In this document: one piece after another, positions 1 to 6,626 of the stretch | Numbering within the stretch: position 1 is the first letter of the stretch | Layout of the letters: each line of letters opens with the position of its first letter | NCBI GenBank assembly: GCA_024280065.1 | Contig: JAJRQX010000147.1 | Coordinates: 1-14,710 of the forward strand | Reading direction: 5' to 3' | Length of the DNA stretch: 14,710 bases | Source: Aquificota bacterium | GTDB taxonomy: Bacteria; Aquificota; Aquificia; Aquificales; Aquificaceae | Program-made: the position numbers and the translations under genes | The notes under the pieces: model-generated | Seen by the model: only the letters and a program-made list of their open reading frames with translations | Told to the model about the DNA's origin: nothing | The model's database searches: none

Positions 1-77
1 GGGAGAACAACACCTGCCAGAACGCCGAGCACTATGGCGAGAAGTGTTAAGTTCTCAAGGGACAGGATTTTCCTCAT
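1..77 (-). CDS. N-terminus of a probable membrane transporter (partial; possibly dicarboxylate/amino-acid:cation symporter)
   Basis: Only about 25 codons lie in the window; the gene runs off its left edge. Read on the minus strand from the ATG at 77, the protein starts MRKILSLENLTLLAIVLGVL and continues as a hydrophobic Gly/Val/Leu segment, so it begins with a short basic stretch followed by a membrane helix. This resembles the start of SLC1/DctA-type symporters, but a 25-residue match cannot fix the family. An in-frame ATG at 92 is also possible. I prefer 77 because the likely -10 element (96-101) is only 3 nt from 92 but about 18 nt from 77. The gene is divergent from the phosphatidyltransferase at 115. 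Codon use matches the rest of the window. Confidence 0.45.
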   Translation of the reverse strand, partial: MRKILSLENLTLLAIVLGVLAGVVL

Positions 78-95
78 GCCCGCAGATTTCATAGC

Positions 96-103
96 ATTAT
101 ACT
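96..103. promoter_or_regulatory. Overlapping divergent -10 elements (transporter / phosphatidyltransferase)
   Basis: The 37 bp between the divergent ATGs (77 and 115) contain ATTATACT at 96-103. On the plus strand TATACT (98-103) is a -10-like hexamer ending 11 nt before the ATG at 115, so transcription would start about 4 nt before that codon. On the minus strand the same bases read TATAAT (101-96), a perfect -10 hexamer. No good -35 is visible for either direction. No Shine-Dalgarno sequence precedes 115. Promoter assignment is inference from sequence only. Confidence 0.45.
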
Positions 104-114
104 ATTTCTTAAGA

Positions 115-708
115 ATGAGTTTCATAAGCAGGGAGTTCAAACCCATCTTTGAAAGGTCCATATCCCCCCTTGTTGCCTTTCTTTCGGAGAGGGGTGTCCA
201 TCCCAACCTGATAACCCTGAGCGGGCTCTTCCTAATCCTTGCAGGATCGGTAACCCTATACTACAAGCTCCTGATAGTCTCATTCCTGCTCCTGGGGACG
301 GGGGCTTTACTTGATGCTGTAGACGGAGCTGTGGCGAGAAGAATGGGGATGCACTCCGAGTTCGGAGCTTTCCTTGACTCCACCGTGGACAGGGTCTCCG
401 ACTCCCTACCCTTCGTATCCTTAGGGTTCATGTATGCTTCCGAGGGTGAACCCTACGGAACGTTCCTCTCGTTCCTGGCCCTGGTAGGGTCATTCAGCGT
501 CAGCTATACGCGGGCCAGGGCTGAGGCACTCGGTGTTTACGGGATAGGCGGGGTCTTTGAGAGGACCGAAAGGTGGTTAACACTCCTTATAGGTATCGTC
601 CTTGACCTGATACCCCTGGCCCTGCTGATAGTAGCGGTAGGGAGTGTCGGGACTACACTTCAGAGAATATACGAGGTCAGAAAACACCTCTCAAGGAGGT
701 TCGCATGA
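115..708 (+). CDS. CDP-alcohol phosphatidyltransferase (PgsA / phosphatidylinositol-phosphate synthase type)
   Basis: A 197-residue integral membrane enzyme that moves a phosphatidyl group from a CDP-lipid to an alcohol during phospholipid synthesis. The full family signature is visible: D67-x2-D70-G71-x2-A74-R75-x8-G84-x3-D88-x3-D92, the metal-binding and catalytic aspartates. Several hydrophobic helices flank it. The segment YTRARAEALG followed by an FERTER motif resembles archaeal and mycobacterial inositol-phosphate-using members more than classical PgsA, so the alcohol could be inositol phosphate rather than glycerol phosphate; this is inference. The start at 115 is chosen over an in-frame ATG at 34 because the longer frame overlaps the divergent transporter start and crosses the probable promoter, and because MSFISREFKP is where family members usually begin. 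The stop overlaps the next ATG by 4 nt (ATGA). Confidence 0.85.
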   Translation: MSFISREFKPIFERSISPLVAFLSERGVHPNLITLSGLFLILAGSVTLYYKLLIVSFLLLGTGALLDAVDGAVARRMGMHSEFGAFLDSTVDRVSDSLPFVSLGFMYASEGEPYGTFLSFLALVGSFSVSYTRARAEALGVYGIGGVFERTERWLTLLIGIVLDLIPLALLIVAVGSVGTTLQRIYEVRKHLSRRFA

Positions 709-1010
709 ACATATACGAGATGGTAAAACAGCTTAAGGGTCTCCAGCAGGGTTTTGAGGAGGTGAAGGAGACCTTAAGGTCAAGGAAGGAGGTAATTGAA
801 AGGGATGGTGTTCTGATAGTTTTCAACGGCCTCGGAGAGATCCTTGACATAGACCTTAAGGACGAGAGTCTGAAGGAGGACTGGGGAAGGCTGAAGACAT
901 CCCTGATGGACCTTATCAACGAGGCCCAGAGCAGGGCGAAGGACATAGCTAAGGAAGAGCTCAGCAGGAAGTTCGGGGGTATCCTGGGAGGTCTGGGTTT
1001 TGGGGTTTGA
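705..1010 (+). CDS. ebfC: YbaB/EbfC family nucleoid-associated protein
   Basis: A 101-residue protein matching the length and layout of the YbaB/EbfC family: a charged N-terminal helix (MVKQLKGLQQGFEEVKETL), a short central beta region (VLIVFNGLGEILDIDL), a second long helix, and a Gly-rich tail ending GGILGGLGFGV. Family members are dimeric, bind DNA with little sequence specificity, and sit just upstream of recR in very many bacteria, as here. A strong Shine-Dalgarno AAGGAGGT at 693-700 precedes the ATG. The start overlaps the phosphatidyltransferase stop by 4 nt and the 3' end overlaps recR by 11 nt, so the three genes are almost certainly co-transcribed and translationally coupled. Confidence 0.9.
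   Translation: MNIYEMVKQLKGLQQGFEEVKETLRSRKEVIERDGVLIVFNGLGEILDIDLKDESLKEDWGRLKTSLMDLINEAQSRAKDIAKEELSRKFGGILGGLGFGV
986..991 (+). promoter_or_regulatory. Ribosome binding site for recR (TTG start)
   Basis: GGGAGG lies inside the 3' end of ebfC, 8 nt before the TTG at 1000. It supports this TTG as the recR start, since no ATG or GTG in frame gives the normal N-terminus. Confidence 0.7.
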
Positions 1011-1608
1011 AGAGGTCTTCCCGAGGACCCTGAAGGAGGCCCTTGACAGCATCACCAAGATACCCACATACGGTGAGAGGGGAGCGGTTAGGTTCGTCTA
1101 CAACCTGCTGAAGCTGGCCCCTGAGGAGAGGGAGAAGGTCATAGAGAGCCTGAGGGAGGCCTCAAGGAGGCTGAGACCCTGTAAGGAGTGCTTCCTCCTA
1201 ACAGAGGGGGACATCTGTTCCGTCTGCTCTGACCCCAGGAGGATGAAACAGTTCATATGTGTCGTTGAGGAGTCCCAGGACGCCTACACCATAGAGAGGC
1301 TGGAACGCTACAGAGGGGTTTACCACGTCCTCCAGGGGAGGATAGCACCCTTGGAGGGTGTTTCGCCTGAGGACCTCACCGTGGACAGGCTCCTTGAGAG
1401 GATAGGTAAGTACAGAGCGAAGGAGGTCATAGTGGCTACGAACCCGAACGCGGAAGGAGAGGCTACGGCCAACTACCTCATACGTCTTATAAAAGACAGG
1501 TTCCCTAAGGTAAAGGTTTCCAGAATCTCATACGGCCTTCAGTTCGGGGCCCTGATAGAACTTGCGGATGAGGTCTCCCTGGAGAAGTCCTTTGAGAACC
1601 GGAAGTAA
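1000..1608 (+). CDS. recR: Recombination protein RecR
   Basis: A 202-residue recombination-mediator protein that acts with RecO/RecF to load RecA on gapped DNA. Visible in order: an N-terminal helix-hairpin-helix-like segment (about 10-40), a four-cysteine zinc finger C61-x2-C64 ... C73-x2-C76, a Toprim domain with the acidic segment around E90 and the strand VIVATNPNAEGEATA (about 144-156), and the C-terminal ADEVSLEKSFENRK (about 189-202). The segment SYGLQFGALIELADE differs from the usual GLPVGGDLEYADE, lacking one Gly and the Asp. It starts with TTG, overlaps ebfC by 11 nt, and its last 70 bp overlap the convergent ChaN-like gene. The overlapped part includes conserved RecR sequence, so the overlap is not a run-on of RecR. 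Confidence 0.95.
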   Translation: MGFEEVFPRTLKEALDSITKIPTYGERGAVRFVYNLLKLAPEEREKVIESLREASRRLRPCKECFLLTEGDICSVCSDPRRMKQFICVVEESQDAYTIERLERYRGVYHVLQGRIAPLEGVSPEDLTVDRLLERIGKYRAKEVIVATNPNAEGEATANYLIRLIKDRFPKVKVSRISYGLQFGALIELADEVSLEKSFENRK

Positions 1609-2345
1609 ACCTCCTTTCCGTCCATGTAAAGGACCGCCTGGGGGACCTCACCCAGGATATGGTTCACCCTCTCCGGTATGCCGAAACCCCTCCAGACGTG
1701 CCCCGAACCCACTATTACCACCACCTTTCTGTCTGGGTTCCCGGCGACCAGCTTGGCCACCCTCCAGGCCATCCCGCTGTCCCAGGCGTTCTGAACATCA
1801 AGGAACCTCCTCTCATCAACACCCTCGTGCCTTCCCATGGCCTCCTTGAGGAACTCCCTGTACTCCTCTGACACAGGAACTATCTTCGGCGGCAGGTAAC
1901 CGCTCCTCACGTTCTCAAGACCTTTTTCTCTGACGTCCCTGAGGACGTAGCTCGGTATGTTCAGGGCGAATATCCTTATACCCCTCTCCCTGGCGAACCT
2001 CCATATTGGGGCGTAAAGTTCCGGGTCAAAGCCCCACCTCCTCCTGTATTCGGTGAGCCTGAGCATCTCCTCCTCGTCTATCAGCCCATCTATGTAATCG
2101 TCAAGGTGCTCCTGGAACTGCTGCTGAAACATCTCCATAGCTATAACGAATCTGTGTCCTCTGTCCGCAAGATACCTTATGACCTTGAGCTGGAGCTCGT
2201 GGGCCTCCCTTGAGTCGTGGACCTCACCCAGGTATATGACCCTCGCCCTCTCCATCTCAGGGAGTATCTCCTCAAGGGTAGTCTCCCTGAAGAAGATGAA
2301 CCCTGATCCGAATGTCAGCCCTATCACAAGCAGGACAAAAGCCAT
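1539..2345 (-). CDS. ChaN-like haem-binding-fold protein (Cofac_haem_bdg family), membrane or periplasm-targeted
   Basis: A 268-residue protein of the ChaN/DUF399 family, whose characterised members bind haem at the cell surface or in the periplasm; the fold is related to EreA/Tiki proteins. Conserved elements seen: YLGEVHDS (38-45), AMEMFQQQ (69-76), a WGFDPELYAPIWRFA segment (about 104-118), an NAWDSGMA segment (about 186-193) and VGSGHVWRGFGIPER (212-226). Residues 1-19 form a short hydrophobic signal or anchor without a lipobox Cys, unlike E. coli ChaN lipoprotein. The ATG at 2345 sits 6 nt from a TATATT element with no Shine-Dalgarno, suggesting a leaderless message. Its last 23 codons, a poorly conserved tail, lie antisense to the end of recR. 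Whether it binds haem here is not shown. Confidence 0.8.
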   Translation of the reverse strand: MAFVLLVIGLTFGSGFIFFRETTLEEILPEMERARVIYLGEVHDSREAHELQLKVIRYLADRGHRFVIAMEMFQQQFQEHLDDYIDGLIDEEEMLRLTEYRRRWGFDPELYAPIWRFARERGIRIFALNIPSYVLRDVREKGLENVRSGYLPPKIVPVSEEYREFLKEAMGRHEGVDERRFLDVQNAWDSGMAWRVAKLVAGNPDRKVVVIVGSGHVWRGFGIPERVNHILGEVPQAVLYMDGKEVYFRFSKDFSRETSSASSIRAPN

Positions 2346-2350
2346 GACTT

Positions 2351-2359
2351 TAATATATC
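2351..2359. promoter_or_regulatory. Overlapping divergent -10 elements (chaN-like / bioD)
   Basis: Only 23 bp separate the two start codons (2345 minus, 2369 plus). They hold TAATATATC. Forward hexamers TAATAT (2351-2356) or TATATC (2354-2359) would start transcription about 3-6 nt before the bioD ATG. The reverse hexamer TATATT (2357-2352) ends 6 nt before the ATG at 2345, so transcription would begin at or beside that A. Neither gene has a Shine-Dalgarno. No clear -35 box. Inference from sequence. Confidence 0.45.
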
Positions 2360-2368
2360 CTGATACCC

Positions 2369-3022
2369 ATGAGAGCTGTTCTGATAACAGGAACGGACAC
2401 GGGTGTGGGGAAGACCTACGTCACCTATAACATCGCCCGCTTCCTCAAGGGTAAGGGTATCAGGGTCGGGTGCTTCAAGCCTGTGGAGACCCACGTTAGA
2501 GGAACACCCCAGGACGGAAGCCTCCTCGCAGAGGCCACAGGACAGCCCGTGGATGAGGTTGTCCCTGTGAGATTCTCCCTTCCCCTATCCCCTTACGCCG
2601 CCCAGATGGAAGAGGGAAGAGAGGTGGACCTTGAGGAGCTGAGGGACAGGTTCTTAGAACTGAGGTCTAAGTATGAGGTCCTCCTCGTTGAGGGGGCGGG
2701 AGGCATAGCCGTCCCCATCAGAAAGGGATACACCTATGGAGACCTTGCCCTTGACTGGGAGCTTGATGTTCTGATAGTGGGCAGGGCGGGACTCGGAACC
2801 TTAAACCACACCTACCTCACTTGGTTCTACGCTGTGAGTAAGGGCCTGAATGTAATCGGCATAGTCCTCAACGGCTTCACAGGTGAGGATGTCTCCGAGA
2901 GGACTAACCCGAGGATAGTGGAGGAGATGACGGGCATAAGGCCCGTTTGCCTGCCCAAAACGGAAGGGTACCGTGCGGAAGAGAAGGACATTTTACCTCT
3001 TCTTGACCTTATCCGGCCTTAG
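2369..3022 (+). CDS. bioD: Dethiobiotin synthetase
   Basis: A 217-residue enzyme closing the ureido ring of dethiobiotin from 7,8-diaminononanoate, CO2 and ATP, the penultimate step of biotin synthesis. Motifs: P-loop GTDTGVGKT at 8-16 (K15), KPVETH at 37-42 (Lys of the substrate site), PLSPYAAQ (72-79), VEGAGGIAVPI (107-117) with the acidic residue of the second nucleotide-binding loop, and GRAGLGTLNHTY. Length is normal. No other bio gene is adjacent; a bioC-like gene lies at the right edge of the window. The ATG has no Shine-Dalgarno and follows a -10-like TAATAT, suggesting a leaderless message. The last 30 bp overlap the end of the convergent transpeptidase gene. Confidence 0.93.
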   Translation: MRAVLITGTDTGVGKTYVTYNIARFLKGKGIRVGCFKPVETHVRGTPQDGSLLAEATGQPVDEVVPVRFSLPLSPYAAQMEEGREVDLEELRDRFLELRSKYEVLLVEGAGGIAVPIRKGYTYGDLALDWELDVLIVGRAGLGTLNHTYLTWFYAVSKGLNVIGIVLNGFTGEDVSERTNPRIVEEMTGIRPVCLPKTEGYRAEEKDILPLLDLIRP

Positions 3023-4726
3023 ACCGTAGTAGAAGGCCACGTTCTCCGCCAGCTTTCTGAAGTACGGGGCGCTCACCTCACCCCCGTATAACCTCCTCCC
3101 CTTGGGTTCGTCCACTACTATTACGCCCACGAACCTGGGGTCCGTTGCTGGGAAGACACCGACGAAGTAGGTAACCACCTTCTCCTTTGAGTATCTCCCC
3201 TCCTCGGGAACAAACTTCTGGGATGTTCCCGTCTTTCCGGCTATGGTGAAGTATCTGGACCTCGCTTTCCTTCCCGTTCCCCTCTCCACAACCTCAACCA
3301 GAGCCTTCCTCAGCCACCTTACGGTCCTCTCCGAGAGGATGCCCTTCCTGATAACCTTCCTCTCAGCCCTGTAAACGGTTTTTCCGGAAGGTGAGACTAT
3401 CTCCTTAACTATGTGGGGCTGGATCATGTAGCCGGTGACCAGACCTCCGAAAGCAACCGCTATGTTCAGAGTGTTCATGGCTATGCCCTGGCCTATTGAG
3501 GAGTAGAGTATGTTGGCCGGGTAGCTCAGGTCGGGTATCAGAGGGTTCGCTTCGCCTGGGAATATACCGAACCTCCTCTTCATGTGGAAGACCTCAAGCA
3601 TCTCATCCACATCCTTCCTGCTGAGTAGTGAGGCCACCTTTATGGTCCCCACGTTGGAAGAGTGGACGAGGACATCCTTGAGCTTTATCCTACCGAGCCT
3701 TCTCGGGTCCTTAACGAACCTGTCGTAGACCCTGATCCTGCCCTTCCCTGTGTCTATCACCGCTTCAGGCTTAACGTAGCCCTTCTCCAGGGCCCAGGCT
3801 ACGAAGAAGGGCTTCATTATAGAACCGGGCTCAAAGACGTCCGTTACAGCAAAGTTCCTTCGCCTCTCAGCACTGTACCTGTAAAACCTGTTCGGGTCAA
3901 AGTAAGGGTATGTGGCTAGACCAAGTATGTGGCCGTTCCTGAGGTCCATGACGAGTATGGACACCTTGTTGGGTTTCCACCTCCTCACTATCTCGTCCCT
4001 TATCCTCTCTATCAGGTGTTGGACGCCCAGGTCTATGGTCAGGGTGACGTCGTTCTCTTCACCTATCAGACCTTTTAAAGGCTGGAGGTATATCTGCCCG
4101 ATCCCGCCGTTCATGTATATGATCACCTCCGAAAACCCACCTCCGAGGTATCTGTTCAGGGCGAACTCCATACCCTCAAGTCCGACACCGTCCACCCCGA
4201 CGAACCCTATCAGGTTTGAGGCCAAGGTCCCGTTAGGATAGACCCTCGTGTAGTCCTCCTGTATCCCGACGAAGGGAGCGTTCCCCGTTCTCAGTATGAG
4301 ATCTCTTATCCTGCCTTTGAGGTCCCTGCTCACCCCCGAGACTACCTTTACAGGCCTGCCCTCTCCCTTCTTCAGACGCTCCTCTATAACCTTCCTCGGG
4401 ACACCGGTTATTGAGGATAGTTCTCTTACGAACTCCTCCCTGTTCTTCAGGTGTCTCGTGTTTGGGTGGACGTAAACGGTCAGGGTGGGGACGCTGAGGG
4501 CGATCTCCCTACCGTTTGTGTCCCTGATGGACCCCCTGTAGAGGGGAACCCTCGCGGTTACGACCCTGTCAAACCTCCTCTCTATCTCCCTCGTTATCTC
4601 GCTCCTTTTTGTTATCTGAAGGTCAAGGACCCTCAGGAGGGTCACCAGAATAGCAAGGAAGAACCCCCCCAATATCAGGGAGGTCTTCCTGTTAAACTTT
4701 CTCCTCGCTGTCCAGCCTGTCTCCAA
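2993..4726 (-). CDS. Class B penicillin-binding protein (FtsI/PBP2-type peptidoglycan D,D-transpeptidase)
   Basis: A 577-residue single-span membrane protein that cross-links peptidoglycan outside the cytoplasmic membrane. N-terminal basic stretch, one membrane helix (about 16-33), a PBP-dimerisation domain (about 55-200; PLYRGSIRDTNGREIA is the usual entry), then the transpeptidase domain with all three active-site motifs: SIMK at 302-305 (nucleophile S302), SSN at 356-358, and KTG at 498-500. Length and the EPGSIMKPF context favour the FtsI/SpoVD group of septal enzymes, but no other dcw cluster gene is nearby, so the cell-division role is inferred. The start is a TTG one base after the radical SAM stop; I see no better in-frame start, and the ribosome site is weak, so coupling is likely. 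The 3' end overlaps bioD by 30 bp. Confidence 0.9.
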   Translation of the reverse strand: METGWTARRKFNRKTSLILGGFFLAILVTLLRVLDLQITKRSEITREIERRFDRVVTARVPLYRGSIRDTNGREIALSVPTLTVYVHPNTRHLKNREEFVRELSSITGVPRKVIEERLKKGEGRPVKVVSGVSRDLKGRIRDLILRTGNAPFVGIQEDYTRVYPNGTLASNLIGFVGVDGVGLEGMEFALNRYLGGGFSEVIIYMNGGIGQIYLQPLKGLIGEENDVTLTIDLGVQHLIERIRDEIVRRWKPNKVSILVMDLRNGHILGLATYPYFDPNRFYRYSAERRRNFAVTDVFEPGSIMKPFFVAWALEKGYVKPEAVIDTGKGRIRVYDRFVKDPRRLGRIKLKDVLVHSSNVGTIKVASLLSRKDVDEMLEVFHMKRRFGIFPGEANPLIPDLSYPANILYSSIGQGIAMNTLNIAVAFGGLVTGYMIQPHIVKEIVSPSGKTVYRAERKVIRKGILSERTVRWLRKALVEVVERGTGRKARSRYFTIAGKTGTSQKFVPEEGRYSKEKVVTYFVGVFPATDPRFVGVIVVDEPKGRRLYGGEVSAPYFRKLAENVAFYYGLRPDKVKKR

Positions 4727-4727
4727 C

Positions 4728-5843
4728 CTACTGGTATCTGAAGACGCTCGGGTTCAGAACATCCGGGTATGCGGTCTCCATATCGTAGTCAAAGATCTGC
4801 TTTCTTATCTTCTTGAGGTCGTTTCTGCTGGGTTTGAAGGGATAGCTCTTTATGTCGGAAACGGAGCTGTCCCCGAAGGGCCTGTTGCAGGCCACCTCCG
4901 TGGTCTTGCCCCTGCACCCTGCGGTCATAAAGGGCCTTCCGCTCCAAAAGACCTCCTCAAAGACCTCCTTCGGGACACCCCAGTCTATTATCTGTCCCCT
5001 CTCGTTAAACTTCATGTCCTCATATCTGGCTATTCCGTTGTCTATCAAGTATCTTGCCATCTGGACCCTTCTATACTGAGGAGCGGGACAGGGCTTCTCC
5101 TTTTCCATCAGGGATCCCTCCTCAGGCCAGAAGGAAAAGAGATGGGTCCTCGCTCCCAGGTCCCTTACCTTCTGGATCGTCTCAACCATCTCCTGCTCCG
5201 TCTCTCCGAGGCCAACTATCAGGTGACAGCCCACATAACCGTCACCCATAACGTCCGCACACCACTCAAGGACCTTCCAGTAGGTTTCCCACCTGTGAGG
5301 GCTGTTCATGGGTCTTCCTCTCAGCTTTTCAAACAGTTCGGGTGTTGCGGCGTCTAAGGCGACGGTCAGCGTATCAGCACCGAGTTTTTTGTAATCCTCT
5401 ATGTCCTCGTAGGTCTGTCCTGTGGCGTTCATGAGTATAGATATAAAGAGCTGGTCTCCCAACTCTTCCTTTACCCTTTTCAGGACGTATTTAGTGTCCC
5501 TTATAGCCCTAGGGTGGGTTATCTGGGATATGCAGAGCCTCTCCGCGTGTCCCACCCTCTTGGTTCTTTCTATGATATCCTCAAGTTTGAAGGTTGGCCA
5601 CTCAACCCTTATGAAGTTCTTTTTGGAATACTCCATGTCCCTCGCCTTCTGGAGACCACAGTAAGCACAGGTGGCATGACACCCGGAAGGGTATGTGAGG
5701 AGCGTGTTTATACAGCTCAGCTTTGTGTTCCTGTAAAACTGCCCCGGGATGAAACCCAAGGTTATAGCTGCAGCCCAGCTTATCTGGAGGTATTCGGGAC
5801 TCTCCCTCTGCTGGGTGAGATTGTCTAACATGATCTTATTCAT
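4728..5843 (-). CDS. Biotin-synthase-related radical SAM protein of unassigned function
   Basis: A 371-residue radical SAM enzyme. The 4Fe-4S motif is C-x3-C-x2-C in SGCHATCAYCGLQ (about residues 54-66), the form used by BioB/HydE/PylB-like enzymes, preceded by another Cys (SCINT). A TIM-barrel follows, with ISQITHPRA, ATGQTYED, TVALDAATPE and HLIVGLGETEQE at the positions of the usual SAM-binding and barrel strands. The C-terminal part has GCRGKTTEVACNRPFGD, two further cysteines that could hold an auxiliary cluster or substrate. I think of the biotin-synthase-related family that includes archaeal-type LipS lipoyl synthase subunits, but this is a weak guess; it is not canonical BioB or LipA. 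It is first in a two-gene operon with the transpeptidase. The start at 5843 is set by GGGAGGT 7 nt upstream. Confidence 0.8.
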   Translation of the reverse strand: MNKIMLDNLTQQRESPEYLQISWAAAITLGFIPGQFYRNTKLSCINTLLTYPSGCHATCAYCGLQKARDMEYSKKNFIRVEWPTFKLEDIIERTKRVGHAERLCISQITHPRAIRDTKYVLKRVKEELGDQLFISILMNATGQTYEDIEDYKKLGADTLTVALDAATPELFEKLRGRPMNSPHRWETYWKVLEWCADVMGDGYVGCHLIVGLGETEQEMVETIQKVRDLGARTHLFSFWPEEGSLMEKEKPCPAPQYRRVQMARYLIDNGIARYEDMKFNERGQIIDWGVPKEVFEEVFWSGRPFMTAGCRGKTTEVACNRPFGDSSVSDIKSYPFKPSRNDLKKIRKQIFDYDMETAYPDVLNPSVFRYQ

Positions 5844-5850
5844 TCTCTTT

Positions 5851-5857
5851 ACCTCCC
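5851..5857 (-). promoter_or_regulatory. Ribosome binding site for the radical SAM gene
   Basis: GGGAGGT on the minus strand lies 7 nt before the ATG at 5843 and selects it over the second in-frame ATG at 5831. It makes this gene the only one at a divergent promoter here with a conventional leader. Confidence 0.75.
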
Positions 5858-5871
5858 TTGCTTTAACCTTT

Positions 5872-5884
5872 TACATAGATTATA
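5872..5884. promoter_or_regulatory. Divergent promoter region (radical SAM / ogt)
   Basis: The minus strand reads a perfect TATAAT at 5884-5879, placing a start near 5872 and giving the radical SAM gene a leader of about 28 nt with a Shine-Dalgarno. On the plus strand TACATA (5872-5877) would start transcription at about 5884-5885, on the GTG of the methyltransferase. The -35 regions are poor in both directions. Confidence 0.4.
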
Positions 5885-6382
5885 GTGGAGATCTGCAGAA
5901 TAAGGATAACGGAGAACATAATCCTTGAGGCGGTGGTTTCCGGGAGGAGGATACTCAGGACGGACCTGAAGAGAGGGACCTTTGAGGAGTCCTGTCCGGG
6001 GTGGTTCAAGGATCTGTTCAGAGACTACCTTGAGAAAAGGGGAGACCCGGAGGTGGACCTGAGCATGACCTCCCTGAACGAGCTACCTGATAAGATCCAG
6101 AGGGTTTACATTGTTCTAAGGGAAATAGCTCCATTCGGCAGTGTGGTCACTTACTCAGACTTAGCCAAGGCGACAGGAACCCATCCCAGGTTCGTGGGCT
6201 ACGCCATGAGGATGAACCCCCTACCTCTGATCGTCCCCTGCCACAGGGTGGTCGGGAAGAGGGGTCTCGGAGGCTTCTCCTCAGGTGTTGATATAAAGGA
6301 GGCCCTGCTCAGGTTTGAGGGTTGTCTTCCAGCTCTTCAGCGAGGTCGGAGAACCTCTTCAGGACGCTTTCGTAGACCCTGA
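5885..6382 (+). CDS. ogt: Methylated-DNA--protein-cysteine S-methyltransferase
   Basis: A 165-residue suicide repair protein that moves the alkyl group from O6-alkylguanine to its own cysteine. The active site is VPCHRVVG with nucleophile C119, preceded by the DNA-binding helix SDLAKATGTHPRFVGYAMRMN (about 91-111), whose RFVG segment is the arginine-finger region, and followed by GLGGFSSG. The N-terminal 65 residues form the short alpha/beta domain typical of Ogt/MGMT. The start is GTG at 5885 with no Shine-Dalgarno, next to a probable promoter, so possibly leaderless. The family usually ends near LLRFEG (here 141-146); residues 147-165 are an Arg/Gly/Ser-rich tail encoded antisense to the ModE-like gene, with which it overlaps by 74 bp. 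Confidence 0.92.
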   Translation: MEICRIRITENIILEAVVSGRRILRTDLKRGTFEESCPGWFKDLFRDYLEKRGDPEVDLSMTSLNELPDKIQRVYIVLREIAPFGSVVTYSDLAKATGTHPRFVGYAMRMNPLPLIVPCHRVVGKRGLGGFSSGVDIKEALLRFEGCLPALQRGRRTSSGRFRRP

Positions 6383-6626
6383 CCAGTTCCTTTCCCGCCT
6401 CGGTGAGCTTAGCTCCCTTCCCCCTTCGCCTCTCAAGGACCTTGTAGCCGAGCCTTTCCTCCATAGTCTTTATCTGGCTTATCGCCCTCTTGTAGGTGAG
6501 GCCCAGGTTCCTCGCGGCCTCCTGTATTGACCCTGTCCTCTCTACCTCCTTGAGGAGCCTGTATTTCCCCTCGCTTATTATTGGCTCTCCTTCCTTCTCT
6601 AACCAGACCTTGAACCTTACCCTCAA
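6309..6626 (-). CDS. ModE-type winged helix-turn-helix regulator lacking an effector domain
   Basis: A 105-residue protein consisting only of the LysR/ModE-type N-terminal DNA-binding domain: KYRLLKEVERTGSIQEAARN, recognition helix LTYKRAISQIKTMEERLG, and the wing KVLERRRGKGAKLTEAGKEL, ending in a short helix probably used for dimerisation. E. coli ModE carries two C-terminal molybdate-binding modules; none is present, so an effector cannot be read from the sequence. Such HTH-only ModE homologues are known. It starts with TTG inside the yggS stop (TTGA, 4-nt overlap) behind a GAGAGGAAG purine stretch. No molybdate transport gene is in the window. Its 3' end overlaps ogt by 74 bp. Confidence 0.85.
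   Translation of the reverse strand: MRVRFKVWLEKEGEPIISEGKYRLLKEVERTGSIQEAARNLGLTYKRAISQIKTMEERLGYKVLERRRGKGAKLTEAGKELVRVYESVLKRFSDLAEELEDNPQT

Noticed and set aside
34..114. N-terminal extension of the phosphatidyltransferase from an ATG at 34
   Set aside because: It overlaps the divergent transporter start and the probable promoter, and family members begin near the residue encoded at 115.
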